Source: Ruthenibacterium lactatiformans
GTDB taxonomy: Bacteria; Bacillota; Clostridia; Oscillospirales; Ruminococcaceae
Direction of reading: 5' to 3'
Assembly (NCBI RefSeq): GCF_000949455.1
Contig: NZ_JXXK01000008.1
Span: 62,001 to 126,000 of the forward strand
Length of the DNA: 64,000 nt
Position 1 is the first letter of the stretch. Each line of letters begins with the position of its first letter. Position numbers and translations under genes: made by a program. Of the stretch, positions 34,124 through 41,891 are shown piece after piece. Under the pieces are notes generated by a model that was given only the letters and a program-made list of their open reading frames with translations, was not told the origin of the DNA and did not search any database.

Positions 34124-35527
34124 GTGTCCGAAACGGCTGCAGGAATCAAACAGCAAAGCGATTTTTCGAAAGGCTCGGTGTCGGCCAACATTCTTTCCCT
34201 GGCGCTGCCGCTTACAGTGGCGCAGCTCATTAACGTTTTGTATAACGTAGTGGACCGCATCTACATCGGCCACATCCCGGGCGCGTCCTCAGCGGCGCTT
34301 ACGGGCGTGGGCGTCACCTTCCCCATCCTGTCCATCGTCATTGCGTTTGCCAATCTGTTCGGCACAGGGGGCGCACCGCTTTTCTCCATCGCACGGGGCC
34401 GGGGCGACGACGCCCACGCCGCAGATATTATGGGCAACACCTTTACCATGCTGCTGGGCACAGGCCTTGTGCTCACGGCGCTGGTGCTCGCGTTCAAAAA
34501 ACCGCTGCTGTATCTGTTCGGCGCCAGTGATGCCACTTTCCCCTATGCGGACGGCTACCTCACCATTTATTTGTGCGGCACTGTGTTCGTGATGCTGGGG
34601 CTTGGCATGAACAATTTCATCAACGCCCAGGGCTTCGGCAGCATGGGCATGATCACGGTACTGCTGGGCGCTGTGGTGAATATCATTCTGGACCCGGTGT
34701 TTATTTTTGCGCTGGGCATGGGCGTACAGGGCGCCGCGCTGGCAACGGTGATCTCACAGTTTCTCTCGGCGCTGTGGGCCGTGGCGTTTCTCTGCGGCAA
34801 AAAAGCGCTGCTGCGCCTGCGTCCGTCTTCCATGCGCGTGCGCTGGAAGCTGGTGGGCGAGATCTGCGCCCTGGGCCTTTCGGGCTTCATCATGTCCGCC
34901 ACCAACAGCGCGGTGCAGGTGGTGTGCAACGCCACGCTGCAGCGCTGGGGCGGCGATGTTTATGTGGGTGTGATGACGGTACTCAACTCGGTGCGGGAGA
35001 TTACCACAACGCCCGTCATGGGCATTACCAATGCCGCGCAGCCCGTCATCGGCTTCAATTTTGGCGCAGGCGAATACAAACGCGTGCGTTCCGGCATTCA
35101 ATTCATGAGTGCGGTCTGCGTTGGGTACACAGCCGCCGTATGGCTGTGCCTGTTTTTGTTCCCGCAGGCGTTTATCCGCCTGTTTACTTCAGACCCCGCC
35201 TTGCTGGCCGCCGGCGCTCCCTCCATGCACGTTTATTTTTTCGGATTTTTTATGATGGCACTGCAGTTTGCCGGACAGTCCACCAACACGGCGCTTGGAC
35301 GTGCCAGACAGGCTGTTTTTTTCTCGCTGCTTCGCAAGGCTGTCATCGTCATCCCACTGACGCTGTGGCTGCCGGGAAGGTTTGGTCTGGGTGTCAACGG
35401 TGTTTTTCTTGCGGAACCTATCTCTAATTTTCTGGGCGGCGGCGCATGCTTTGTTACGATGCTGCTCACCGTCTGGCCGGACCTCAAGCGCCGGGAACGA
35501 CTTCACGCCTCCGGCGCCCGCGGCTGA
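34124..35527 (+). CDS. MATE-family efflux transporter
   Basis: A ~467-residue membrane protein with about 12 segments in two homologous halves. Family features are ILSLALPLTVAQLINVLYNVVDRIYIG and GVGVTFPILSIVIAFANLFGTGGAPLFS near the start and the second-half equivalents (MGITNAAQPVIGFNFGAGE). It exports drugs or metabolites using an ion gradient. The start is taken at GTG 34124, after the repeat array; the longer frame is made of repeat sequence. The ribosome site is poor. Expression may depend on promoter-like TATAAT boxes in the repeats just upstream. Confidence 0.9.
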   Translation: MSETAAGIKQQSDFSKGSVSANILSLALPLTVAQLINVLYNVVDRIYIGHIPGASSAALTGVGVTFPILSIVIAFANLFGTGGAPLFSIARGRGDDAHAADIMGNTFTMLLGTGLVLTALVLAFKKPLLYLFGASDATFPYADGYLTIYLCGTVFVMLGLGMNNFINAQGFGSMGMITVLLGAVVNIILDPVFIFALGMGVQGAALATVISQFLSALWAVAFLCGKKALLRLRPSSMRVRWKLVGEICALGLSGFIMSATNSAVQVVCNATLQRWGGDVYVGVMTVLNSVREITTTPVMGITNAAQPVIGFNFGAGEYKRVRSGIQFMSAVCVGYTAAVWLCLFLFPQAFIRLFTSDPALLAAGAPSMHVYFFGFFMMALQFAGQSTNTALGRARQAVFFSLLRKAVIVIPLTLWLPGRFGLGVNGVFLAEPISNFLGGGACFVTMLLTVWPDLKRRERLHASGARG

Positions 35528-35604
35528 CGGATATGCGTATTTCTTCCCGGCATCCGTGGCGCATCCTTCCCGGTATCCGTTCTTTCAATTTTTTCAAAAA
35601 ACGC

Positions 35605-35633
35605 TTGACAGTTCATCCGTCATATGTTATTAT
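35605..35633 (+). promoter_or_regulatory. promoter of the DUF3793-flavodoxin operon
   Basis: TTGACA, 17 bp, TATTAT. A DtxR-like palindrome begins 8 bases downstream, over the expected transcription start. Confidence 0.8.
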
Positions 35634-35640
35634 AGCATCA

Positions 35641-35656
35641 GTTAGTTAACGCTAAC
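35641..35656 (+). promoter_or_regulatory. DtxR/IdeR-like operator 1
   Basis: GTTAGTTAACGCTAAC is a palindrome resembling the iron box of DtxR-family repressors. It overlaps the start of transcription from the promoter just upstream, where binding would block initiation. Confidence 0.6.
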
Positions 35657-35698
35657 CTCACGCTGTTGAAAATTTGCGGCTTCGGCCGCTTCTTTTCA

Positions 35699-35730
35699 CA
35701 GCTCTGGTTAGTTAAAGCTAACCAGAGCTG
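35699..35730 (+). promoter_or_regulatory. DtxR/IdeR-like operator 2 within a 13-bp hairpin
   Basis: The central GGTTAGTTAAAGCTAACC repeats the motif of operator 1. It is embedded in a perfect stem (13 bp, loop TTAAAG) that ends 8 bases before the ribosome site of the next gene. It could act as a second operator, as an RNA hairpin, or both. Confidence 0.6.
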
Positions 35731-35749
35731 TGCTCCCGGAGGTGGAATT

Positions 35750-36319
35750 TTGAGCGACGCATTTCTTTCGTTGTTGTGCACACATTGCGCGCCAACGCTT
35801 TCGGGCGTAAAACCTGCCTGCATCTTTACGCTGCATAAGGAAAACATCCCGGGCTGGCAAACGGAGCTTTCTTCGTGCCGCAGCCTGTTTTCCGGCAACG
35901 GCCTGCGTCTGCGCGTTTTGTGTGGCTGCCGTCGGCATCTTGTTATCATGGTCTACCGCCCTGCATTGTTGCGGGAAAGCCTGCGCCAGCCGGAACGGCG
36001 CGCTTTTTTGCAGGCGTGCGGCTATCCCGTTTCAATGGGGACGGGACGTTTGCTGGATGAGCTTTCGCGGCGGATGCGCAGTGCAAAAGCAGGCGGTTTC
36101 CCCCACGAGATCGGCTTGTTCCTGGGTTATCCTTTGGAAGATGTCACCGGGTTCATCGCAGCAGGCGGCGCGGAGTATCGCTGTTCCGGCTGCTGGAAGG
36201 TATACGGCGACGTAGAACAGGCACAGCATCTGTTTCGTCGATACGCCGCCTGCCGCAAACGGTATCTGGCTATGGCGTCCAGCGGGCTGACACTTGGCGA
36301 AATGCTCGCCGCAGGCTGA
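35750..36319 (+). CDS. DUF3793 family protein
   Basis: A 189-residue cytoplasmic protein. The TTG at 35750 is chosen because GGAGGTGG lies 5 bases before it. Features of the family are FLSLLCTHCAPTLSGVKPACIFTL, RVLCGCRRHLVIMVYRP and FPHEIGLFLGYPLEDV, with several cysteines (CSGCWKVYGD). The reaction is unknown. Members are commonly found beside flavodoxin genes and iron regulators, as here, which suggests a role linked to iron or electron transfer. The promoter region carries two DtxR-like palindromes. Confidence 0.85.
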   Translation: MSDAFLSLLCTHCAPTLSGVKPACIFTLHKENIPGWQTELSSCRSLFSGNGLRLRVLCGCRRHLVIMVYRPALLRESLRQPERRAFLQACGYPVSMGTGRLLDELSRRMRSAKAGGFPHEIGLFLGYPLEDVTGFIAAGGAEYRCSGCWKVYGDVEQAQHLFRRYAACRKRYLAMASSGLTLGEMLAAG

Positions 36320-36360
36320 ACGCCCCGCTTTATCAATTCTAATCACGGAGAGGTGTTTTT

Positions 36361-36789
36361 ATGAGCAAATCCGCAGTGATCTATTGGTCCGGGACGGGCA
36401 ATACCGAAGCAATGGCGCAGGCCGTTCTGGACGGGTTGAACGGCGCCGGCGAGGACGCCGCGCTCTTTTCGGCAGACAGCGTTCGTGCCGCAGATGCGGC
36501 GCAATACGATAAACTGGCGCTGGGCTGTCCTGCAATGGGCGCCGAGGTGCTGGAAGAAAGTGTGTTCGAGCCGTTCTTTACCGAGCTTGAACCTCTGCTC
36601 TCCGGCAAAAAAATCGCCCTCTTTGGCTCTTACGGCTGGGGCGACGGACAGTGGATGCGCGATTGGCAGGACCGCTGCGCGGCCGCGGGGGCGGTTTTGT
36701 GCGGCGAGGGTCTGACAGTGAACGAGGCGCCCGACGACATCGCTCTGGCGGAATGCACCGCTCTCGGCAAGGCGCTGTCCCTTCTTTAA
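36361..36789 (+). CDS. flavodoxin
   Basis: A 142-residue FMN-binding electron carrier. The phosphate loop is WSGTGNTEAMA (residues ~9-19), followed by LGCPAMGAEVLEES and FGSYGWGDGQWM around the isoalloxazine ring. Length is typical of short-chain flavodoxins. It can replace ferredoxin when iron is scarce. It follows the DUF3793 gene by 41 bases with its own ribosome site, so the two are likely one iron-responsive operon. Confidence 0.93.
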   Translation: MSKSAVIYWSGTGNTEAMAQAVLDGLNGAGEDAALFSADSVRAADAAQYDKLALGCPAMGAEVLEESVFEPFFTELEPLLSGKKIALFGSYGWGDGQWMRDWQDRCAAAGAVLCGEGLTVNEAPDDIALAECTALGKALSLL

Positions 36790-36932
36790 GGTGGCCCGGC
36801 CCGCAAACACCGGGCCATGACATAACGCTGGCACGCGCCCGCTCCCTCTGCCGGGTGTGACGCGCGGCGCGTGCCCCTCCTTTTTGCTTACTCCATTCCA
36901 TCCTATTCTTCTTTTGTGGTGTTTCTCACAAC

Positions 36933-36967
36933 GCAAAACAGGCCGTCCCGGGGACGGCCTGTTTTGC
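36933..36967 (+). terminator. terminator downstream of flavodoxin
   Basis: A 17-bp perfect inverted repeat (36933-36949 with 36951-36967) whose outer part gives A and T tracts. A weaker stem (GGCCCGG/CCGGGCC) lies just after the flavodoxin stop. The rest of 36790-37160 holds the promoter at 37013 and no gene. Confidence 0.8.
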
Positions 36968-37012
36968 ATGCCTGCTGTTTCCGATAACTTTCTGCTAAAT
37001 TCCCCGAAAGTG

Positions 37013-37042
37013 CTGACATGAAGGCATCAAAAATGTTATAAT
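37013..37042 (+). promoter_or_regulatory. promoter of the GGDEF-EAL gene
   Basis: CTGACA, 18 bp, TATAAT, about 120 bases before the start codon at 37161. Confidence 0.6.
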
Positions 37043-37160
37043 GGCACGAACGGTACCTTATTTATGACTGTGCATGCCTTTTCCCCAGTTGCCGCACTCC
37101 CCCGTGCGCCGTCATGGACCGAATTTTATGGCACACTTGTGCCAAAAAGGAGGCTGGCTT

Positions 37161-39725
37161 ATGATGGATACGCCCCGCGAGAACTCCACTCACGACTCCG
37201 GTGTTTGGCTTCTGGACAGGATCATGAACCAGATGAACGCAGGCGTTTATATCACCGATGTGGACACGGACGAGATCCTGTTCATGAACAGCGGCATGAA
37301 AAAGCAGTTCGGCCTTGTGGAGCCGGAGGGAAAAATCTGCTGGCAGGTGCTTCAAAAAGGGATGAGCGAGCGCTGTCCCTTCTGCCCCGTGCCGCGTCTG
37401 CTGCGGGACGGCCCTTCCGCAGCACCGCTCCGCTGGGAGGAACATAATACCAGCAACGGCTGCATCTATGAAAACTTCGACAGCCTGATTCAATGGCACG
37501 ATGGCCGGCTCGTCCACTTTCAGCATTCGCTGGACGTAACGGAATACCATAAGCTCTCCATTGCGGCAACCACCGACGAACTGACGGGCGCGCTGAACCG
37601 ACGCGCGGGAAAGGCCGCGCTGGCGGAGATGGCCGCTGCATGCGCCCGAACAGGCGAACCTTTCTCGCTTTGCATGTTTGATGTGAACGACCTGAAAAAG
37701 GCCAATGACCATTTCGGGCATGCTGCCGGGGACCAGCTGCTCGTTTCCATTGCAGAGGCAGTGCGCGGCGTGCTGCAGGAAGGCGATGTGCTCTGCCGCC
37801 TGAGCGGAGATGAATTTCTGGCGCTGATGCGCGGCGCACCACGAGAGCAGGCGGTACAGCGTATGAATACAGCGCTGGCAGCCCTGCATGGAGTCCAGGC
37901 GCTGTCCGAGCAGGCGGACGCGTTTTCCTTCGGCGTTTTAACGCCGGAGCCGAACGGTCCCGCGCGCTCCGTCGCACAGCTATTAAGCGACGTGGATGAA
38001 AAGCTCCACGAAAAAAAGCGGCGTCTCCACATCGCCAACGCCCAGTACGCGTTGCTGCATTCCCCACAGCGCAGCCCCGGCGTGGACTTCACCTATGATA
38101 CGATTTATCTGCTGGACGCTCTGGTGCAGAGTACCGACGACTATGTCTACGTCTGCAACATGAAAACCGGCGTTTTTTGTTATCCCCAGGCCATGGTGGA
38201 CGAGTTTGACCTGCCCGGCCGCGTCATTGCCAACGCGGCGGCCGTCTGGGGTGCGAAGGTGCATCCCAACGACAAGCAGGCGTTTCTGGAAGCCAACCAG
38301 GAAATCACGGACGGCCGTGCCGACAGCCATTGTGTCGAATACCGCGCCTGTAACCGCCACGGCGAATGGGTTTGGATGCGCTGCCGCGGGCACCTGGAGC
38401 GCGACGCGGGCGGCGAACCCGTATTGTTTGCGGGTATCATCACCAACTTGGGAAAAAAGAACAAAGTGGACCACCTGACGGGCGTATTTAACAAATTCGA
38501 ATTTGAGCACGAGGTGCGCCGCCTGCTGGACGCCCAGCCCCGCGAAGGTGTGTGCGTGCTGTTGTTCGGCATCGACGGCCTTAAACGCATCAACGGCCTG
38601 TACAATCGGTTGTTTGGGGATGAGGTCATCCGTATCGTCTGCCAAAAACTGCAGACGCTCGCTCCTCCGGGGGGCACAGTTTTTCGGCTGGACGGCGATG
38701 AATTCGGGGTCGTCCTGCGCGGCGGCACATTGCGTGCTGTCCAAGGCTATTTCGGTGCTGTGCAGCAGGCCTTCAGCACACAGCAAACCTTTGACGGCAG
38801 TAAATTTTTCTGTACGCTGTCTTGCGGATGTGCCTTTGCCCCGCACGACGGCACCACCTATCTGGGCCTGCTGAAGTGCGCCAGCTCTGCGCTGGACCAC
38901 GCCAAGCGCCACGGGAAGAACCGCATGGAGGTATTTTCGTCCGCCATTCTCGGCCCGGCTGAGCGAGCCATGGAGCTGACGGAGCTTCTGCGGGAAAGCA
39001 TCGAAAACGGCTGCAATGGTTTTTCTCTGCATTACCAGCCTGTCTTTTCGCCGGACGGGCGCCTTTGCGGCGCAGAGGCACTAAGCCGCTGGCAGTGTGC
39101 GCGGTTCGGCAGTGTGCCGCCCGGTGAGTTCATCGCACTGCTGGAAAAGAACGGCATGATCCTTTCCTTCGGCCGCTGGGCCTTTCGGCAGGCGGTGCGC
39201 CAGTGCGCGGTTTTTCTGGATGAGTATCCGGCGTTCAGCATGGCTGTCAATCTCTCCTGCCTGCAGCTGGAGGACCCGACCCTGGTGGAATATCTGGCCC
39301 AAACGCTGCGCGAAGAGGGCGTGAGCGCGGAGCATATCATCGTGGAACTGACGGAAAGCTATCTCGCGCCGAATCTGGAACGGCTTTCGGGACTTCTGGC
39401 ACAGATGCGCGGCCTGGGGCTGCGTGTGGCCATGGACGATTTCGGAACGGGTTATTCCTCCCTCAGCGTCCTCAAGCACGCCCCTGTCGACATCGTGAAA
39501 ATTGACCGGAGCTTTGTACAGGGGCTGTGCGGCAGTGCTTTCGACCACTCTTTCGTACACCTGATGGTGGAGCTTTGCCACAGTGTAGGCATCCGCGTGT
39601 GTGTGGAGGGCGTAGAAACTACGGCCGAGCTTGCCGCTTTGCAGCCTTTCGGCGCGGATTATCTTCAGGGGTTTTTGCTGGGACATCCTGAGCCCGCAGC
39701 CCGTTTCGCGCCGTTGTTCCTGTAA
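37161..39725 (+). CDS. PAS-GGDEF-PAS-GGDEF-EAL cyclic-di-GMP protein
   Basis: An 854-residue cytoplasmic protein; ATG 37161 follows AAAGGAGG. Order: PAS-like (~10-125), GGDEF (~135-290, motif SGDEF at ~215), PAS (~310-430), second GGDEF (motif DGDEF at ~511) and EAL (~610-850). The EAL site is intact: AEALSRW (~E639), AVNLSC, VELTESYL, MDDFGTGYSS, KIDRSF, EGVETTAEL and YLQGFLLGHP, so it should degrade cyclic di-GMP. The first GGDEF has S in place of G and the second D, so synthesis is doubtful. A Cys cluster (CPFCPVP) in the first PAS may sense redox or metal. Confidence 0.9.
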   Translation: MMDTPRENSTHDSGVWLLDRIMNQMNAGVYITDVDTDEILFMNSGMKKQFGLVEPEGKICWQVLQKGMSERCPFCPVPRLLRDGPSAAPLRWEEHNTSNGCIYENFDSLIQWHDGRLVHFQHSLDVTEYHKLSIAATTDELTGALNRRAGKAALAEMAAACARTGEPFSLCMFDVNDLKKANDHFGHAAGDQLLVSIAEAVRGVLQEGDVLCRLSGDEFLALMRGAPREQAVQRMNTALAALHGVQALSEQADAFSFGVLTPEPNGPARSVAQLLSDVDEKLHEKKRRLHIANAQYALLHSPQRSPGVDFTYDTIYLLDALVQSTDDYVYVCNMKTGVFCYPQAMVDEFDLPGRVIANAAAVWGAKVHPNDKQAFLEANQEITDGRADSHCVEYRACNRHGEWVWMRCRGHLERDAGGEPVLFAGIITNLGKKNKVDHLTGVFNKFEFEHEVRRLLDAQPREGVCVLLFGIDGLKRINGLYNRLFGDEVIRIVCQKLQTLAPPGGTVFRLDGDEFGVVLRGGTLRAVQGYFGAVQQAFSTQQTFDGSKFFCTLSCGCAFAPHDGTTYLGLLKCASSALDHAKRHGKNRMEVFSSAILGPAERAMELTELLRESIENGCNGFSLHYQPVFSPDGRLCGAEALSRWQCARFGSVPPGEFIALLEKNGMILSFGRWAFRQAVRQCAVFLDEYPAFSMAVNLSCLQLEDPTLVEYLAQTLREEGVSAEHIIVELTESYLAPNLERLSGLLAQMRGLGLRVAMDDFGTGYSSLSVLKHAPVDIVKIDRSFVQGLCGSAFDHSFVHLMVELCHSVGIRVCVEGVETTAELAALQPFGADYLQGFLLGHPEPAARFAPLFL

Positions 39726-39848
39726 GTCGTGCAAAGACAGCCGCTGCACTACTGTTTTTGACGCATCTCCGGGCGCTTGGACTCCAAGCGGTGTGCCGTT
39801 CTGGCTCATGTGGCCGCATGGATTGCTTTGCTGCGCAAAGCCGCCAGA

Positions 39849-39884
39849 AAAAGCCGCTTTCCCTCGCGAGGGAAAGCGGCTTTT
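39849..39884. terminator. bidirectional terminator
   Basis: A perfect 36-base palindrome (18-bp arms) with A and T ends. It lies between the convergent EAL and DtxR-type genes. Confidence 0.85.
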
Positions 39885-39905
39885 GATTTACCTTACGGAG
39901 CTGCA

Positions 39906-40280
39906 TTATTTTTCCGGTATCCGCGCGGCATATTCCTTAATTTTTTCAAAGCTCTCCGCACTGATGACATGCTCCACACGGCAGGCGTCCTCGGCCGCTG
40001 TCTCGGGCGAGACACCCAAACGAATCAGGCAGTCCGTCAACAGGCGGTGACGCTCATACACGCTCTCCGCCGCCGCGCGGCCCGTCTCTGTCAGACGGAT
40101 GAAGCCGTCCCGGTCCACCGTGATGTATTCCGCACCGCGCAAAAGGCCCATGGCCCGGCTCACACTGGGCTTTGTAAACCCCAGCTTTGCGGCGATGTCA
40201 ATGCTGCGTACCGCCCCTTTTTCATTCTGGAGCACCAGGATCGCCTCCAGATAATCTTCACGCGATTCAAACGAACGCAT
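39906..40280 (-). CDS. DtxR-family metal-dependent repressor
   Basis: A 124-residue protein without the C-terminal SH3-like domain. The N-terminal winged helix (SIDIAAKLGFTKPSVSRAM) is followed by the dimer/metal domain. Candidate metal ligands are D9 and E12 (EDYLEAI), H78 (ERHRLL), C100, E103 and H104 (ACRVEHVIS); the Cys resembles DtxR/IdeR, while D9 resembles MntR, so iron or manganese is possible. The start has an AGGAGGG ribosome site. A palindrome upstream suggests self-regulation, and similar palindromes precede the DUF3793 operon 4 kb away. Confidence 0.9.
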   Translation of the reverse strand: MRSFESREDYLEAILVLQNEKGAVRSIDIAAKLGFTKPSVSRAMGLLRGAEYITVDRDGFIRLTETGRAAAESVYERHRLLTDCLIRLGVSPETAAEDACRVEHVISAESFEKIKEYAARIPEK

Positions 40281-40354
40281 TTCTCGTCCCTCCTGTCTGT
40301 GCTGTTTTGGGGCATGCGGCCCGTTGAACCAGGCCCTTGTAATAAAAACAGGCT

Positions 40355-40375
40355 GTAAACTATGTTTTAGTTTAC
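40355..40375 (-). promoter_or_regulatory. possible operator upstream of the DtxR-family gene
   Basis: GTAAACTA and TAGTTTAC form a perfect 8-bp inverted repeat with a 5-base centre. It lies 75 bases before the start codon. It differs from the GTTAG/CTAAC boxes, so it may bind this regulator with another geometry or a different protein. A 10-bp GC stem lies further on at 40418-40444. Confidence 0.45.
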
Positions 40376-40477
40376 CACATCCGCGCCGCTTTCTCAAGCG
40401 CGGCAGAATATGGCGTCGCCCGCGCGGCAAAATACCGCGCGGGCGATGTTCCGTCTGTTTGAATTTCCCGTCAAAGA

Positions 40478-40582
40478 TTAATGAGTCATCCACAGTGTGA
40501 AAGCTGCCGCCAATGCAGCGCAGCCAACCAGCAAATACAGCCATTGAACCGGACGGCGCGCATGGGTTTTCTGCCCCGGCAC
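40478..40582 (-). CDS. possible 34-residue membrane peptide
   Basis: A GTG at 40582 with AAAGGGG upstream opens a frame whose product has a basic start (QKTHARR) and a clean hydrophobic stretch (WLYLLVGCAALAAAFTLWM). It lies after the Rrf2 regulator on the same strand, in a gap with no other gene. A different frame over the same place (40486-40719) has no such pattern and is rejected. No family is recognised. Confidence 0.3.
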   Translation of the reverse strand: MPGQKTHARRPVQWLYLLVGCAALAAAFTLWMTH

Positions 40583-40708
40583 AGCGAACGCCCCTTTCTC
40601 TTCACCGCATCGGGTGCGGCTTCATTCCATGGTTCTATTAAACCACAGAAAAAGAACGATCCTGCTGCCGAAAGCCTTACAAAAAACTTACGGTTTTTAT
40701 CCGGCGCG

Positions 40709-41146
40709 TCACAGCACACATTCCGGGTTGCCCCGCTGCCGGCTCACCTCGGCAAGCATGGCCAGTGTCACCCTGTCCAACACATCGTTCACCGCGTCAT
40801 CCATCTGTTCCCACAGCCAGCGCGTGGCGCACTGCTCCGCCCGCGGGCATTCCGGCGCGTCCTGTGCAAGGCACGCTACCGTAGCAAGGTCGCCCTCCGT
40901 CAGCCGCAGGATCTGCCCCGCTGTGTATTTCTCGGGGGCATAGGCCAATCGGTAACCGCCTTGTGCGCCGCGCACGCTGCGCACAAAGCCCGCTTTTACA
41001 AGCTGTGAGATGATCTGCTCCATATACTTTTCGCTGATCTGCTGACGCGCAGCAATGCTTTTGACCGAACAGTACTCCTCAGGGTCCGCCAGTGCCAGAT
41101 CCAGCATCAGGCGCAGCGCATAGCGCCCCCGGGTAGAAATTTTCAT
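40709..41146 (-). CDS. Rrf2-family regulator, IscR-like
   Basis: A 145-residue protein with the Rrf2 winged helix (MKISTRGRYALRLMLDLAL, ISEKYMEQIISQLVKAGFV, GAQGGYRLA) and three cysteines at about positions 92, 99 and 105 (VACLAQDAPECPRAEQC), the pattern that binds an iron-sulfur cluster in IscR. It probably senses iron-sulfur status. No isc or suf genes are in the window. A promoter lies about 55 bases upstream. Confidence 0.9.
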   Translation of the reverse strand: MKISTRGRYALRLMLDLALADPEEYCSVKSIAARQQISEKYMEQIISQLVKAGFVRSVRGAQGGYRLAYAPEKYTAGQILRLTEGDLATVACLAQDAPECPRAEQCATRWLWEQMDDAVNDVLDRVTLAMLAEVSRQRGNPECVL

Positions 41147-41199
41147 GGTACACGCATCCCTCTTGTTCCCCGCAAAAGGTGCAGAGATTTTTTCTTTTT

Positions 41200-41228
41200 A
41201 TTATAAACGGGGAATTGCGCGGCCGCAA
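41200..41228 (-). promoter_or_regulatory. promoter of the Rrf2 gene
   Basis: On the minus strand TTGCGG, 17 bp, TATAAT, ending about 54 bases before the start codon. Confidence 0.55.
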
Positions 41229-41285
41229 GTCAAAACCGGCAAAATAGATACGCTTTTTACTGCTTTTCTCCACAAAAAGACAAAG

Positions 41286-41336
41286 CAGGCCGCCCCGCGG
41301 GCTCTCTTTTCCAGAAAAGCCCTGCGGAACGGCCTG
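41286..41336 (-). terminator. terminator of the small gene pair
   Basis: CAGGCCG and CGGCCTG with further pairing inside (GCCC/GGGC) form a long hairpin, followed in the leftward direction by CTTTGTCTTTTT. Confidence 0.6.
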
Positions 41337-41362
41337 AAAACGGCGCAGAGCGTACCGGCGCT

Positions 41363-41521
41363 TTACAGATGATGCGCAAAGCCCTCGGCCAGCTTCTGCA
41401 GCTCGCCCTTCGTCGTCACACGCGCGTCCCATTGCAGGATCTGCGCGCGCACCGTTCCGGGCAGCGCGATCCACACATCCCGCAATTCCGGGTCCGCGCG
41501 GTAATATTCATCCAAAAGCAT
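41363..41521 (-). CDS. small hypothetical protein, 52 residues
   Basis: The frame starts at ATG 41521, two bases after the stop of the 58-residue gene before it, and ends at a TAA followed by a terminator. The product is soluble, with WIALPGTVRAQILQWDARVTTKGELQKLAEG and no cysteine or membrane segment. It resembles its neighbour in layout (acidic start, LP.xVxxxI core, then a helix containing LAxxF/LA), so the pair may be related paralogues. Function unknown. Confidence 0.5.
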   Translation of the reverse strand: MLLDEYYRADPELRDVWIALPGTVRAQILQWDARVTTKGELQKLAEGFAHHL

Positions 41522-41523
41522 GC

Positions 41524-41700
41524 TCAGCCCTCCGTTCTGCGTCCGCCGTCGTACAGCTTGGCCAGATTTTCAGCAAATACAGCCAGGCTGTCCAGATCCT
41601 CCAGCTCCACATCCGCGTGGCGTACGGCATTTTGTACGGGAGCCGGCAGGTTTTGATAAAATACGAGCATTTCCGGCGTGTAATCCTCAAGATTCTGCAT
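41524..41700 (-). CDS. small hypothetical protein, 58 residues
   Basis: ATG 41700 follows GAGGTG by 6 bases; the in-frame ATG at 41709 is less well placed. The product has EDYTPEMLVFYQNLPAPVQNAVRHADVELEDLDSL followed by a helix (AVFAENLAKLYDG). It is acidic and soluble with no known motif. It forms a two-gene unit with the next small gene, ending in a hairpin terminator. The pair lies between the Rrf2 and Eis-type genes. Confidence 0.55.
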   Translation of the reverse strand: MQNLEDYTPEMLVFYQNLPAPVQNAVRHADVELEDLDSLAVFAENLAKLYDGGRRTEG

Positions 41701-41794
41701 TCTTTTCACCTCTTGCGGTTAGGATGCGCGGCGGCCGGGAAAATATTCAAACGGTAAAAAACACCTGCGGCGGCCGGGAAAACCCATTTGGGGG

Positions 41795-41824
41795 TTGGCA
41801 CTGGCGCATGGGGCGTGGTATGAT
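41795..41824 (+). promoter_or_regulatory. promoter of the Eis-type acetyltransferase gene
   Basis: TTGGCA, 18 bp, TATGAT, about 67 bases before the start codon. Confidence 0.55.
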
Positions 41825-41891
41825 AAGGTCAGGAATCAATGTAAATGCCACTGGCGGCGCAGTGCGCCGCTCAAGCGAAAGGATCCTTGTT

